Assembly (NCBI GenBank): GCA_016926475.1
Contig: JAFGON010000094.1
Coordinates: 1 to 14,559, forward strand
Direction of reading: 5' to 3'
DNA length: 14,559 nt
Origin: a candidate division WOR-3 bacterium
Lineage (GTDB): Bacteria > SDB-A
Shown: positions 1 to 7,387 of the stretch, in pieces
Layout: each line of letters opens with the position of its first letter
Numbering within the stretch: the first letter of the stretch is position 1
Program-made: the position numbers and the translations under genes
The notes under the pieces: model-generated
Databases searched by the model: none
The model's input: only the letters and a program-made list of their open reading frames with translations
Told to the model about the DNA's origin: nothing

Positions 1-392
1 GCCGGCTTCTTTTCCTTCTTCTCCTTTTTCTCATCCTTATATGATGAAAGCTCGATAAGCGCCATTCTCGCGTTGTCTCCCTGGCGGAAATCAAGACCGT
101 ATATTCTCGTGTACCCGCCGTTTTTGTCCTTCATGTCCGGCATGATCTTCTCGAAAAGATTCTGTACTGTTTCTTTTCCGTATACGAGTCTGGCTACGTA
201 TCTTCTCGCGTTGAAGTCATCCACTTTAGCTTTTGTTATTATTTTTTCTACATAGGGCTGAAGTTCTTTTGCTATTGATTTGGTGGTTCTTATTTTTCCA
301 TGCAGCAAAAGCGAACTCGCCGCGTTTCTGAGAAGTGCTCTTCTGTTGGCCTCGTTTCTTCCGAGTTTTCTTCCTTGTATTTTATGCCTCAT
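1..392 (-). CDS. rplQ: 50S ribosomal protein L17 (3' end cut by window edge)
   Basis: Large-subunit protein L17, which sits near the exit-tunnel rim. The 130 visible residues begin MRHKIQGRKLGRNEANRRAL and continue with the family core (GKIRTT, VVYG-like LVYGKE, NGGYTRI, GDNARMALIEL). After the core the chain becomes a charged Lys/Glu tail (DEKKEKKEKKP) that runs off the window, so the true C-terminus is not seen. The ATG at 392 lies inside the end of rpoA, giving an 11-nt overlap, and is preceded by GGAG about 8 nt upstream, so translation is probably coupled to rpoA. It is the last visible gene of the alpha block, where rplQ is normally the final gene. Identity is certain; only the tail length is open. 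Confidence 0.97.
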   Translation of the reverse strand, partial: MRHKIQGRKLGRNEANRRALLRNAASSLLLHGKIRTTKSIAKELQPYVEKIITKAKVDDFNARRYVARLVYGKETVQNLFEKIMPDMKDKNGGYTRIYGLDFRQGDNARMALIELSSYKDEKKEKKEKKP

Positions 393-1377
393 CTGATTTC
401 TCCGTTTCTTCTTGTTCCAGGTACTCGCTGACATCCATTCCGAATCTCAACCCTTTTGATTCAAGAACCTTTACGAGTTCCTGCAATGATCGTTTGCCGA
501 AATTTTTATATTTCAGCATTTCCTGTTCGCTTCTTTGAACTAAATCACCAAGATTTTTTAGCTTTGCTTCTTTAAGACAATTTGCCGCTCTGACGGAAAG
601 TTCAAGTTCCTCAACCTTCTGCGACAACAATTTCTTCATTCTTTTTTTGTCTTCATCCACTTCTTCTTCAACAATGGTTTCCGGTTCTTTCTCAAAGTTT
701 ATTAAAACAGAAGCGTAATCCTTAAGAATCTTACCCGAGTGCGACAAAGCGTCTAAAGGTTTTATGGTTCCGTCAGTCCAGACTTCAACAACCAGTTTGT
801 CGAAGTCGGTTCTATTTCCCACTCTGGTGTTGTCTACAGCAAAATTTACTTTTGTCACCGGAGAAAACACAGCGTCGAGAAATATTGTACCCAGAGGCGC
901 GTTCTTTGTTTTTATCCGCTCGATTGGACAATAACCTGTTCCTGAAGTGACTTCCAAATCCGCTTTCAGATCCGCGTTTCTGCCCAAAGTGCATATCTCC
1001 AAATCCGGGTTGACAATTTTTACTCCTGCAGGAGTCCAAATATCGCCTGCTTTAACCGTGCAGGGACCTTTTTTTCTGATTTCAAGCGTAACAGGAAGGT
1101 CGCAATCTGCTGTAATTCTCACTTTTTTCAATCTTATCTCTATTTCAATTATATCTTCCATAACCCCTGGAATCGGGACATACTCATGGTCCACGCCGTC
1201 TATTCTCATCCTCGTAATTGCCGCCCCCTGTACGGAAGAAAGAAGAATTCTACGCAAGGCGTTGCCTAACGTGAAACCGAAACCTCTTTCAAGAGGGTCG
1301 AGCGTAAACCTTCCATAGTCAGCGTTTTCTTCTTCTACCACGACACTCTTAGGTATCTGAATTGGTTTTAGTTTCAT
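382..1377 (-). CDS. rpoA: DNA-directed RNA polymerase subunit alpha
   Basis: RNA polymerase alpha subunit, 331 aa, a normal length. The N-terminal assembly domain (about 1-230) carries the dimerisation signature GFGFTLGNALRRILLSS at 32-48. An acidic linker follows (about 231-245, EEEVDEDKK), then the C-terminal DNA-binding domain (about 252-315). The alpha-CTD keeps the UP-element and activator surface: SVRAANCLK at 261-269, in which R263 aligns with E. coli R265, and GKRSLQEL at 294-301. An acidic tail follows (EQEETEKSDEA). The start is ATG with an AGGGGA Shine-Dalgarno sequence in the 12-nt gap after rpsD. Its stop overlaps the rplQ start. Its place between rpsD and rplQ is the standard alpha-operon order. 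Confidence 0.99.
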   Translation of the reverse strand: MKLKPIQIPKSVVVEEENADYGRFTLDPLERGFGFTLGNALRRILLSSVQGAAITRMRIDGVDHEYVPIPGVMEDIIEIEIRLKKVRITADCDLPVTLEIRKKGPCTVKAGDIWTPAGVKIVNPDLEICTLGRNADLKADLEVTSGTGYCPIERIKTKNAPLGTIFLDAVFSPVTKVNFAVDNTRVGNRTDFDKLVVEVWTDGTIKPLDALSHSGKILKDYASVLINFEKEPETIVEEEVDEDKKRMKKLLSQKVEELELSVRAANCLKEAKLKNLGDLVQRSEQEMLKYKNFGKRSLQELVKVLESKGLRFGMDVSEYLEQEETEKSDEA

Positions 1378-1389
1378 TCTTTTCCCCTT

Positions 1390-2022
1390 TTATTTCGAAT
1401 AGAGCTCTACTATTAAGTGCTCCCTTATGTCAGGAGGAAGATCCATTCTTTCTGGTATAGCGTTGAATACCGCTTTCTTTTTTTCAAAATCCAGCGAAAT
1501 CCAGCTCGGTATACCCCTTTGCTTTCTCGCTTCAAGGGATCCGTTGACCAGATCAAGTGATTTGCTTCTGTCTTTAATCTCAATTAAATCGCCGATTTTC
1601 ACCTGGTATGAAGGAAAACTCACTTTTCTTCCGTTGATCAAAAAATGACCGTGTCTAATAAGCTGTCTGGCTGACTTCCTTGAAGGCGCAAAACCCGCTC
1701 TATACGTGACATTGTCTAATCTTCTCTCGAGAAGCTGAAGAAGAATAGTGCCAGTGACGCCTTTTTGTTTTGAAGCGTCTTCAAAATAATTTCTGAATTG
1801 CTTCTCCAAAACTCCGTATTGTCTTTTTACTTTCTGTTTTTCTCTTAACTGATCTCCGTAGAGATTCATCTTCCTCCGTTTTCTCCCCATAGCCACCCCC
1901 GGAGACTTGACTTTCTCGTTTTCCATGGGGCATTTTGTTGTAAAACATTTTTCTCCCTTGAGAAATAGCTTTACTCCTTCTCTTCTGCAAAGTCTGCAAT
2001 TAGGTCCAATATATCTTGCCAT
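1390..2022 (-). CDS. rpsD: 30S ribosomal protein S4 (zinc-binding form)
   Basis: Primary 16S rRNA-binding protein S4, 210 aa. The N-terminal part has four cysteines, C9, C12, C26 and C31 (CRLC, then 13 residues, then CFTTKC), which match the zinc-containing S4 paralogue rather than the cysteine-free type. The S4 RNA-binding domain follows at roughly 98-160 ([21 protein letters not shown] region, then [16 protein letters not shown]). The C-terminus ends [12 protein letters not shown], typical of the family. The ATG at 2022 is preceded by a GGGGG run about 8 nt upstream. In E. coli, S4 represses its own alpha operon through an mRNA pseudoknot before rpsM; no gap here is long enough to show one plainly. 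Confidence 0.99.
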   Translation of the reverse strand: MARYIGPNCRLCRREGVKLFLKGEKCFTTKCPMENEKVKSPGVAMGRKRRKMNLYGDQLREKQKVKRQYGVLEKQFRNYFEDASKQKGVTGTILLQLLERRLDNVTYRAGFAPSRKSARQLIRHGHFLINGRKVSFPSYQVKIGDLIEIKDRSKSLDLVNGSLEARKQRGIPSWISLDFEKKKAVFNAIPERMDLPPDIREHLIVELYSK

Positions 2023-2040
2023 CTGTTTTTACCCCCGACT

Positions 2041-2439
2041 TTATACTCTGCGTTTTTTAGGCGGTCTGCATCCGTTGTGAGGAATAGGCGTTATGTCCTT
2101 GATCAACACCACTTCAAGCCCCGATCCCTCAAGCGATCTGATCGCCGATTCCCTTCCGGGGCCAGGTCCTTTGACCCAGACTTCAACTCTTTTTAATCCG
2201 AGAGTCATAGCTTTTTTCGCGGCTTCTTTTGCAGCTTCACCCGCAGCAAACGGCGTTCCCTTTCTCGAGCCTTTTTGTCCGGTCGTCCCCGAAGAAGCCC
2301 AACTGATTGTTCCGCCTTGATTGTCCGTCAACGTGACTATTGTGTTGTTGAATGTCGAATGAATATGCGCGACACCGTTTGTGTCGACCTTTGTTTTTTT
2401 CTTTGTCCTCTTCTCGGATTTTACCTTCTTAGCAGACAC
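2041..2439 (-). CDS. rpsK: 30S ribosomal protein S11
   Basis: Platform protein S11, 132 aa, which lines the mRNA exit channel of the small subunit. After a Lys-rich N-terminus the core is canonical: [16 protein letters not shown] at about 24-39, [25 protein letters not shown], and the ending [16 protein letters not shown]122 in PHNG is the counterpart of the asparagine that becomes isoaspartate in E. coli S11 (known for E. coli, inferred here). The start is GTG, supported by a perfect AGGAGGA 3-4 nt upstream. The 31-nt gap before it, after rpsM, is the widest in the window; it shows the ribosome binding site and no convincing hairpin. Confidence 0.99.
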   Translation of the reverse strand: MSAKKVKSEKRTKKKTKVDTNGVAHIHSTFNNTIVTLTDNQGGTISWASSGTTGQKGSRKGTPFAAGEAAKEAAKKAMTLGLKRVEVWVKGPGPGRESAIRSLEGSGLEVVLIKDITPIPHNGCRPPKKRRV

Positions 2440-2442
2440 TTA

Positions 2443-2449
2443 TCCTCCT
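2443..2449 (-). promoter_or_regulatory. Shine-Dalgarno site of rpsK
   Basis: AGGAGGA on the minus strand, just ahead of a GTG codon. It fixes the GTG at 2439 as the S11 start. Confidence 0.85.
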
Positions 2450-2470
2450 AATTCATAACTTTTTGGGCGA

Positions 2471-2854
2471 TTACTTTTTAAGAGTGACTTTTTTAGCGGC
2501 TATAGCGCCTTTTTTGGGTCCCTTTCTGGTCCTCGCGTTTGTCTTAGTCCTCTGCCCTCTGACGGGAAGTCCCCTTGCATGTCTCAAGCCCCGGTAACAT
2601 TGGATCTCCTTGAGCCTTTTGATATTTTGAGCAACCTCCGCCCTTAGCTGACCTTCGACTTTTACGTTTTCGTCTAAATACCGTCTAATCTTTTCCACAT
2701 CTTTTTCCGTCAATTCATTTGACCTCAAAGAAGGGTTTATGTCTATAGCTTTAAGTATAGTCTGAGATGTCTTGAGGCCTATGCCAAAAATATATGTTAA
2801 CGCGACCTCTATCCTTTTATTTCTCGGAAGGTCAATACCGGAAATTCTTGCCAA
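2471..2854 (-). CDS. rpsM: 30S ribosomal protein S13
   Basis: Head protein S13, 127 aa, which makes the intersubunit bridge contacts and touches P-site tRNA through its basic tail. It begins [20 protein letters not shown] and has the helix-hairpin-helix-like [11 protein letters not shown] at 24-34. The rRNA/tRNA-contacting motif [20 protein letters not shown] is at 86-105, followed by NARTRKG. The Lys-rich tail ends KKVTLKK. The start codon is TTG: the codon before ARISG is TTG, no in-frame ATG lies nearby, and AGGAGGT sits 5-6 nt upstream. It is the first gene of the alpha block and follows rpmJ by 10 nt. Confidence 0.99.
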   Translation of the reverse strand: MARISGIDLPRNKRIEVALTYIFGIGLKTSQTILKAIDINPSLRSNELTEKDVEKIRRYLDENVKVEGQLRAEVAQNIKRLKEIQCYRGLRHARGLPVRGQRTKTNARTRKGPKKGAIAAKKVTLKK

Positions 2855-2859
2855 AAAAC

Positions 2860-2866
2860 ACCTCCT
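2860..2866 (-). promoter_or_regulatory. Shine-Dalgarno site of rpsM, overlapping the rpmJ stop
   Basis: AGGAGGT on the minus strand, whose first bases are the last two of the rpmJ TAG stop. It supports the TTG at 2854 as the S13 start and suggests S13 is translated in step with L36. Confidence 0.85.
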
Positions 2867-2981
2867 ATCCCTGACGCTGTTTGTGCTTTGGGTTTTTTTT
2901 GCAAATCACCCTAACGATGTTGTTTCTTCTTATTATTTTGCAATCCTTGCAAATTTTTTTCACCGAAGCTCTGACTTTCAT
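2865..2981 (-). CDS. rpmJ: 50S ribosomal protein L36 (zinc-binding form)
   Basis: L36, the smallest ribosomal protein, 38 aa, found by translating the minus strand between infA and rpsM. It reads [20 protein letters not shown] and then [18 protein letters not shown], a full match to the family pattern. The zinc ligands C11, C14, C27 and H33 are all present, so this is the zinc-binding form. The ATG at 2981 is preceded by AGGGGA, and the gene follows infA by 10 nt. The TAG stop overlaps the ribosome binding site of rpsM. The position between infA and rpsM is the usual one for rpmJ at the spc/alpha boundary. Confidence 0.98.
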   Translation of the reverse strand: MKVRASVKKICKDCKIIRRNNIVRVICKKNPKHKQRQG

Positions 2982-2991
2982 ATTTTCCCCT

Positions 2992-3222
2992 TTATTTCTG
3001 TCTGTATATAATTCGACCTTTTGTCATGTCGTAAGGAGAAAGTTCCAGAATAACTTTATCCCCCGGCAAAATTTTAATGTAGTTAATTCTCATCCTACCT
3101 GAAAGGTATGCCTGAACCAGATGCTGCGTGTTTTCTATCAAAACTCTGTATTTCAAGCCTGGTAAAACTTCCTGGACTATTCCGTTTATTTGAATTCCTT
3201 TTTTCCCTTTTCCTTCAGTCAT
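2992..3222 (-). CDS. infA: Translation initiation factor IF-1
   Basis: IF1 is a small OB-fold protein that occupies the 30S A site during initiation. It is 76 aa from the chosen start. The fold is evident from [33 protein letters not shown] at 41-57 and [13 protein letters not shown] near the end. I prefer the ATG at 3222: a GGAG lies 10 nt upstream of it, but only 1 nt from the alternative ATG at 3231, too close to serve. Either start lies within the end of adk (8- or 17-nt overlap). Compared with E. coli IF1 there is one extra residue in the first loop (ENTQH instead of ENGH). The gene directly follows adk, with no map gene between. Confidence 0.97.
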   Translation of the reverse strand: MTEGKGKKGIQINGIVQEVLPGLKYRVLIENTQHLVQAYLSGRMRINYIKILPGDKVILELSPYDMTKGRIIYRQK

Positions 3223-3883
3223 CAAGTTCATGCTCCAAATCTCTCATAAGTTCATTTTTCGCCTTTTCTCCATCAACTTCCACAAGTAAACTTTTTTTTC
3301 GGTAAAAGTCGAGAAGGGGTTTTGTCTGTTTTTCGTAGACCGAAAGTCTATCCCTGATAATTTCGGGTTTGTCGTCTTCTCTTGTTACCAATTTACACCC
3401 GCAGATTTTACAAACGCCTTTTTTCGCAGGCTCATCGGTTCTGAGATTATACACCTTTTTGCAGACAGGGCAATATCTTCTGTTTGAATTTCTTTCTATC
3501 GCGGTTTCGGGTTTTATGTGAAAATAAAAAACTTTGTTTAATTGCTTGCCTTTTCTTATCAACATCTCTTCCAATCCTTCCGCCTGACCAATAGTTCTGG
3601 GAAATCCATCCAGAATAAGCACGGGAGAGACACCGTCCTTTTCTTCTATTGCCTTTTCCAAAACCTCCAAGACGATTTCATCAGGTATCAGCTTGCCTTC
3701 AGAGATAATTTTATTCAGTCTCTGGCCGAATTGAGTGCTTTTGCTGGCTTCGGCTCTGAGTATATCGCCGGCGATCAACGATTTATAACTTCTGCTTTTC
3801 CCGAGGAGTTCAGTTTGAGTTCCTTTCCCCGCCCCAGGAGGTCCGATGAAGACGACAATTTTACTGTCAGGTAATAACGGCAT
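3215..3883 (-). CDS. adk: Adenylate kinase with zinc-type LID
   Basis: Converts ATP + AMP to 2 ADP in the cytosol. It is 222 aa, a long-form enzyme. The P-loop GPPGAGKGT is at 14-22, the AMP-binding LDGFPRT at 91-97, and the LID has C138, C141, C158 and C161 (CPVC...CKIC), the pattern of zinc-binding LIDs. Catalytic arginines appear kept: R43, R96, the R131/R135/R136 cluster, R177 and R179. Unusual: the segment usually read STGD (E. coli S30-T31) is I37-A38-G-D, and the LID lead-in is RNSNRR rather than the common R-x-x-GRR. The ATG abuts the secY stop (TAAATG), with AGAGGAAG upstream. Neighbours secY and infA are usual for adk. Confidence 0.98.
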   Translation of the reverse strand: MPLLPDSKIVVFIGPPGAGKGTQTELLGKSRSYKSLIAGDILRAEASKSTQFGQRLNKIISEGKLIPDEIVLEVLEKAIEEKDGVSPVLILDGFPRTIGQAEGLEEMLIRKGKQLNKVFYFHIKPETAIERNSNRRYCPVCKKVYNLRTDEPAKKGVCKICGCKLVTREDDKPEIIRDRLSVYEKQTKPLLDFYRKKSLLVEVDGEKAKNELMRDLEHELDD

Positions 3884-5200
3884 TTATCTTCTTCCTCTTA
3901 TTTTGCCCTTACTCAAAAATCCCTCGTAATGCCTCATCATAAGCTGAGCCTCTACTTGCCTCATGGTGTCCAGAACGACCCCGACAACTATGAGAATCGA
4001 AGTTCCTCCAAAATAAAATGGAAGGTTGAATTTCTGAATTAGTATCATCGGCAAAACAGCGATAAACGCGAAAAATACCGATCCGGGAAGCGTTATGCGG
4101 CTTACGACGAAATCAATATATTCAGCGGTTTTCCTTCCCGGTCTATACCCTGGAATAAAACCGCCGTATTTCTTCATGTTGTCCGCTAAATCATTTGGGT
4201 TGATGACAACCGAAGTATAAAAATACGCGAAAAATACAATCAAAACCACATAAATCAAGTTGTAAATAAGTTCACCGGGTTGCATCCAGGCTGAAAACAA
4301 CGCGAGAAAAGAAGCGCTAGTGCTGTTTTGGAAAAACTGGGCTATTGTCTGGGGAAACATCATTATAGATTGTGCGAATATTATGGGTATTATACCCGCG
4401 CTGTTGACGTTCAACGGAAGATGTGTCGATTGCCCTCCGTATACTTTTCTTCCAACCACTCTTTTTGCGTATTGTACAGGAATTCTTCTCTGTCCTTGGG
4501 TGATCAGAACAACAGAAGCTGTGATAAGAACCATCAGCAGTACTATTATTACAACCGTAAAAACATTTATAACGCCTGTTTTAAGAAGCATGAAGGTTCT
4601 GGCAACGTCCATGGGAAAACTTGCTACGATACCGACCATAATGATAAGGGATATTCCGTTTCCGATACCTACTTCGGTAATCCTTTCTCCCAACCACATG
4701 ACGAAAACAGTCCCTACAGTCAGAGATATTATAGTCGTTGTCATAAACAAAAATCCCGGATTGTTGACGAGCGCCAGCCCTTCTATGGATTGAGACTGAA
4801 GATATATTCCAATACTGAAAGCTTGAAAAATCGCCAATCCGACGGTAGTGTATCTAGTGTATTGTGTTATTTTCCTTCTGCCTTCTTCTCCTTCTTTCTG
4901 GAGTTTTTGAAGCCAGGGTACTATCGAAGCGAGCAACTGGAAAACAATCGAGGCTGTAATGTAAGGCATGATTCCGAGAGCAAAAACCGTTGCCCTTCCA
5001 AGGTTGCCTCCCGCAAACATATCGAAAAGACCTAATATACCCGCCTGTTGAGCTTGAAAAAACTTAGAAAGCGCTACAGCATTGATACCCGGAAGCGGAA
5101 TGTGCCCTCCAAGCCTGTAAATCACCAAAAGGAACGCCGTCCAGAAAATTTTTTTTCGGAGATCTTCGACTTTGAATATATTTTGAAAACTCTTAATCAC
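3884..5200 (-). CDS. secY: Preprotein translocase subunit SecY
   Basis: Central channel of the Sec translocon in the inner membrane, 438 aa. It has about ten hydrophobic segments, starting with TM1 near 18-33 and ending with TM10 near 400-413. Signatures: GGHIPLPGIN at 31-40, MPYITASIVFQLL at 78-90, GERITEVGIGNGISLII at 171-187, the cytoplasmic loop GQRRIPVQYAKR at 236-247, and the C5 loop PGYRPGRKT at 350-358, which carries the arginine needed for SecA action (R353 by alignment with E. coli R357). The C-terminal DTMRQVEAQLMMRHYEGF is also standard. The start is GTG, overlapping the rplO stop as GTGA, so SecY is probably translationally coupled to L15. Confidence 0.99.
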   Translation of the reverse strand: MIKSFQNIFKVEDLRKKIFWTAFLLVIYRLGGHIPLPGINAVALSKFFQAQQAGILGLFDMFAGGNLGRATVFALGIMPYITASIVFQLLASIVPWLQKLQKEGEEGRRKITQYTRYTTVGLAIFQAFSIGIYLQSQSIEGLALVNNPGFLFMTTTIISLTVGTVFVMWLGERITEVGIGNGISLIIMVGIVASFPMDVARTFMLLKTGVINVFTVVIIVLLMVLITASVVLITQGQRRIPVQYAKRVVGRKVYGGQSTHLPLNVNSAGIIPIIFAQSIMMFPQTIAQFFQNSTSASFLALFSAWMQPGELIYNLIYVVLIVFFAYFYTSVVINPNDLADNMKKYGGFIPGYRPGRKTAEYIDFVVSRITLPGSVFFAFIAVLPMILIQKFNLPFYFGGTSILIVVGVVLDTMRQVEAQLMMRHYEGFLSKGKIRGRR

Positions 5201-5658
5201 TTAACCACATCCGTGTTGTCTATTCCTATTAATTCAACTGTCCCTCCGGCTTTTTCGATCTTTTCTTTGGCCGAATGAGAAAAGGCGTGAACTTTAAACA
5301 CAACAGCTTTAGAAAGATTTCCTTCTGACAGTATTTTTATTTTCTCACCCCACTTTATTATTTTCTTTTCATAAAGCGTATCTGGGGTGACTTCTGTCAG
5401 TCCAAGGTCTTCTATCCTCTTTAAATTTATCGGTTTAAATTCTTTGCGGCTGACATTTTTAAACCCTCTTTTGGGAACAAGCCGCTGAAGTGGCATTTTT
5501 CCGCCTTCAAACCATGGGGGAGTAGAAGAGCCTGATCTTGATTTCTGACCTTTTGTGCCTCTGGTGGCTGTTTTTCCGTGCCCTGAACCGATACCCCTGC
5601 CCACTCTTTTTTTCTTGTGTGTCGCTCCGGGAGTCGGAGATAATTCGTGAAGTTTCAT
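5197..5658 (-). CDS. rplO: 50S ribosomal protein L15
   Basis: L15, 153 aa, a late-assembling large-subunit protein. The long basic Gly-rich N-terminal arm is typical: KKKRVGRGIGSGHGKT at 15-30, then GTKGQKSRSG and FEGGKMPLQRLVPKRGF. The globular C-terminal half ends with a SHSAKEKIEKAGG stretch typical of L15, followed by TVELI. The ATG at 5658 overlaps the rpmD stop as ATGA and has GAGGAG about 9 nt upstream. Gene order rpmD-rplO-secY is canonical for the spc operon. Confidence 0.98.
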   Translation of the reverse strand: MKLHELSPTPGATHKKKRVGRGIGSGHGKTATRGTKGQKSRSGSSTPPWFEGGKMPLQRLVPKRGFKNVSRKEFKPINLKRIEDLGLTEVTPDTLYEKKIIKWGEKIKILSEGNLSKAVVFKVHAFSHSAKEKIEKAGGTVELIGIDNTDVVK

Positions 5659-5843
5659 GCCGTCAACTCCTCTACGTTAACAAGATGTTTTACCTTTTCA
5701 ATCATGCCTCGAACTTGAGGGGAATCTTCAATAATAACGGAATCTCTTATGTGCCTTAAACCCAGAGCGAAAATCGTTTTTTTCTGAGATATATGCCTGC
5801 CTATAGGGCTCTTTGTCTGTGTTATTCTGAACTTTTTCATCAT
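5655..5843 (-). CDS. rpmD: 50S ribosomal protein L30
   Basis: L30, 62 aa, the usual bacterial size. It contains KFRITQTKSPIGRHISQKKT, followed by the family segment LGLRHIRDSVIIEDSPQVRGMI and ending VKHLVNVEEL. Two adjacent ATG codons (5843 and 5840) could start it; AAGGAG lies 5 and 8 nt upstream of them. A longer reading frame opens at 5888 inside rpsE, but its first 15 residues have no L30 counterpart and the binding site lies downstream of it, so I reject that start. The gap after rpsE is 16 nt. Confidence 0.96.
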   Translation of the reverse strand: MMKKFRITQTKSPIGRHISQKKTIFALGLRHIRDSVIIEDSPQVRGMIEKVKHLVNVEELTA

Positions 5844-5859
5844 CTCCGCTCCTTGAATC

Positions 5860-6369
5860 TCACCTTTGCTTGGGTAAAATATCCTCAATTTTCTTGTTCC
5901 TTACCTTGGCGACTTCTTCCGGGGACCGCAACTGGGTCAGCGCTTTCATTGTCGCTTTTGCAAGATTGACGGAACTATTCGATCCTAAAGATTTTGTCAG
6001 TATGTCTTTAATTCCCGCAGCGTTAAGCACTGCGCCGACAACTGAACAGGCTATGACACCTGTGCCTTTGGAAGCAGGTTTCAACAGAACCTTGCTCGCT
6101 CCGTGAACTCCTACGACCGAATGAGGTATGGTGGTCCCGAAGACACATATGTCAGTCATATTCCTCTTTGCCTTTTCTGTCGCTTTTGAAATTGCGTTAG
6201 CGATTTCAGACGCTTTCCCTGTGCCCACTCCCGCTTTGCCTTTACCATTGCCCACGACGACTACGCTGGAGAATTTGAAACGCCGTCCACCTTTGATTAC
6301 CTTCGCGACTCTTTTGATGGCGACGGTTTGATCGAATAATTCAGTTGTTTCGATTACTTCTTGTTTCAA
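5860..6369 (-). CDS. rpsE: 30S ribosomal protein S5
   Basis: S5, 169 aa, at the mRNA entry site and important for decoding fidelity. The N-terminal double-stranded-RNA-binding-like domain includes [18 protein letters not shown] at about 17-34 and [16 protein letters not shown]. The C-terminal domain includes [20 protein letters not shown] and the late [19 protein letters not shown]. The start is TTG, overlapping the rplR stop as TTGA, with AAGGAGGT about 8 nt upstream. No ATG lies in frame before the conserved domain, so TTG is the best start. Confidence 0.98.
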   Translation of the reverse strand: MKQEVIETTELFDQTVAIKRVAKVIKGGRRFKFSSVVVVGNGKGKAGVGTGKASEIANAISKATEKAKRNMTDICVFGTTIPHSVVGVHGASKVLLKPASKGTGVIACSVVGAVLNAAGIKDILTKSLGSNSSVNLAKATMKALTQLRSPEEVAKVRNKKIEDILPKQR

Positions 6370-6761
6370 AATTCAAGACCTCCTTCTCTAGCGCCTTCCG
6401 CAAAAGCTTTTACTCTTCCATGGTATCTATAAGATCCTTTGTCAAAAACAATTTTCTTTATATTTTTCTCTACCGCTTTTTCCGCGAGAATTTTTCCGGT
6501 TTTTTTAGCCATCAGTATTTTGCCTTTTAATCCATTTTTTTCAGATTCGGCAACCTGGACTTTATCGAGTTTGTCTGCATCTTGCAAAGATGAAGAGGAA
6601 ACAAGCGTTTTGCCGCTTACGTCATCTATCAGCTGAGCGTATATGTGCCTCAGGCTTCTGTATACATTAAGTCTCGGCACTTCATTGTCACCCGAAATTT
6701 TCATCCGTATTCTGCTGTGCCTTTTCAACCTGCTGTTTCTTTTTTGTTTATTTTTGTCCAT
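6366..6761 (-). CDS. rplR: 50S ribosomal protein L18
   Basis: L18, 131 aa, the 5S rRNA-binding protein that works with L5. The basic N-terminus ([17 protein letters not shown]) leads into the typical [19 protein letters not shown] at about 29-47 and LVSSSSL. The C-terminal [29 protein letters not shown] is diagnostic. It is about ten residues longer than many L18 proteins, mostly in the central [13 protein letters not shown] region. The ATG at 6761 has AGAGGA about 8 nt upstream, starting within the rplF stop region. Its stop overlaps the rpsE TTG start. Confidence 0.98.
   Translation of the reverse strand: MDKNKQKRNSRLKRHSRIRMKISGDNEVPRLNVYRSLRHIYAQLIDDVSGKTLVSSSSLQDADKLDKVQVAESEKNGLKGKILMAKKTGKILAEKAVEKNIKKIVFDKGSYRYHGRVKAFAEGAREGGLEF
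6378..6385 (-). promoter_or_regulatory. Shine-Dalgarno site of rpsE inside the rplR coding end
   Basis: AAGGAGGT on the minus strand within the last codons of rplR. It serves the TTG at 6369 and supports that unusual start. Confidence 0.8.
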
Positions 6762-6775
6762 ATCATCTTCCTCTT

Positions 6776-7378
6776 TTATTTCGCTCCGGTTGCAGCTGCT
6801 TTACCGGCTTTACGCCTTATCCACTCGCCTTTGTATTTGATCCCCTTCCCTTTATATGGTTCCGGAGGTCTTATGGATCTTATCAAAGCGGCCATTTGTC
6901 CGACGGTTTGCTTGTCATTCCCTTTTATCGTAATCAAGGTATTGTCCGGGGAAACTTCGAATTTAATGCCTTCAAGTTTTTTTATCCATTTACTCGTCTT
7001 GATTTTACTGCCCGAAAAACCTTCCGGTGGCTTGGAGGAAATTCTTATCGGGTGAGAGTACCCAATAGAGATGACGAGGTCTTCTTTGTCCAAAGTCGCT
7101 CTGTATCCCACCCCGTTTATCTCCAACTGTCTTTCAACGCCTTTTGTAACTCCTTCAACCATATTTGCGATTAAAGCCCTGGCCAAACCCTGAAATTTTC
7201 CTGAATTTTCATCTTTCTTCTCGACAATGAGGGTATTTTCCTGCATTTTAAGTTCTACACCAAAGGGGAAAGATTCTTGTTTCTTGCCAAGAGGACCTTC
7301 AACTACTATTGAATTTCCATTAATTTCAACCTTTAGCCCTTTAGGAATACTTATGGGTTTTTTTCCAACTCTCGACAT
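6776..7378 (-). CDS. rplF: 50S ribosomal protein L6 with an internal insertion
   Basis: L6, 200 aa, near the factor-binding site. Both repeats of the L6 fold are recognisable: [18 protein letters not shown] at 2-19, then the second domain with [26 protein letters not shown] to 111. The C-terminal signature [19 protein letters not shown] is at 167-185. The protein is about 20 residues longer than the usual 177-180. The excess lies at about 117-136, between YSHPIRIS and LEGIKFEV, where most L6 proteins go straight from SHPV to PEGI. The ATG at 7378 follows rpsH with GAGGT overlapping the rpsH stop (TGAGGTAATAATATG). Confidence 0.98.
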   Translation of the reverse strand: MSRVGKKPISIPKGLKVEINGNSIVVEGPLGKKQESFPFGVELKMQENTLIVEKKDENSGKFQGLARALIANMVEGVTKGVERQLEINGVGYRATLDKEDLVISIGYSHPIRISSKPPEGFSGSKIKTSKWIKKLEGIKFEVSPDNTLITIKGNDKQTVGQMAALIRSIRPPEPYKGKGIKYKGEWIRRKAGKAAATGAK

Positions 7379-7387
7379 ATTATTACC

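Noticed and set aside
812-1039. A 75-residue minus-strand frame inside rpoA
   Set aside because: It is an alternate frame of a well-conserved gene with no supporting signal.
2440-2470. The widest intergenic gap as a site for an internal promoter or an S4 pseudoknot
   Set aside because: At 31 nt it holds the rpsK binding site plus AT-rich sequence. I see no paired -35 and -10 boxes or stable hairpin.
3542-3874. A 110-residue open frame on the plus strand opposite adk
   Set aside because: It mirrors adenylate kinase codons, has no separate signals and falls wholly within a clear gene.
4328-5035. A 235-residue open frame on the plus strand opposite secY
   Set aside because: It lies wholly antisense to SecY, which has all family motifs. 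Its product is a low-complexity Tyr/Ser/Asn/Lys mix with no domain, and no binding site or promoter is evident.
5844-5888. An upstream start for L30 at 5888
   Set aside because: The added 15 residues overlap the end of rpsE, match no L30, and the AAGGAG binding site lies downstream of that start.
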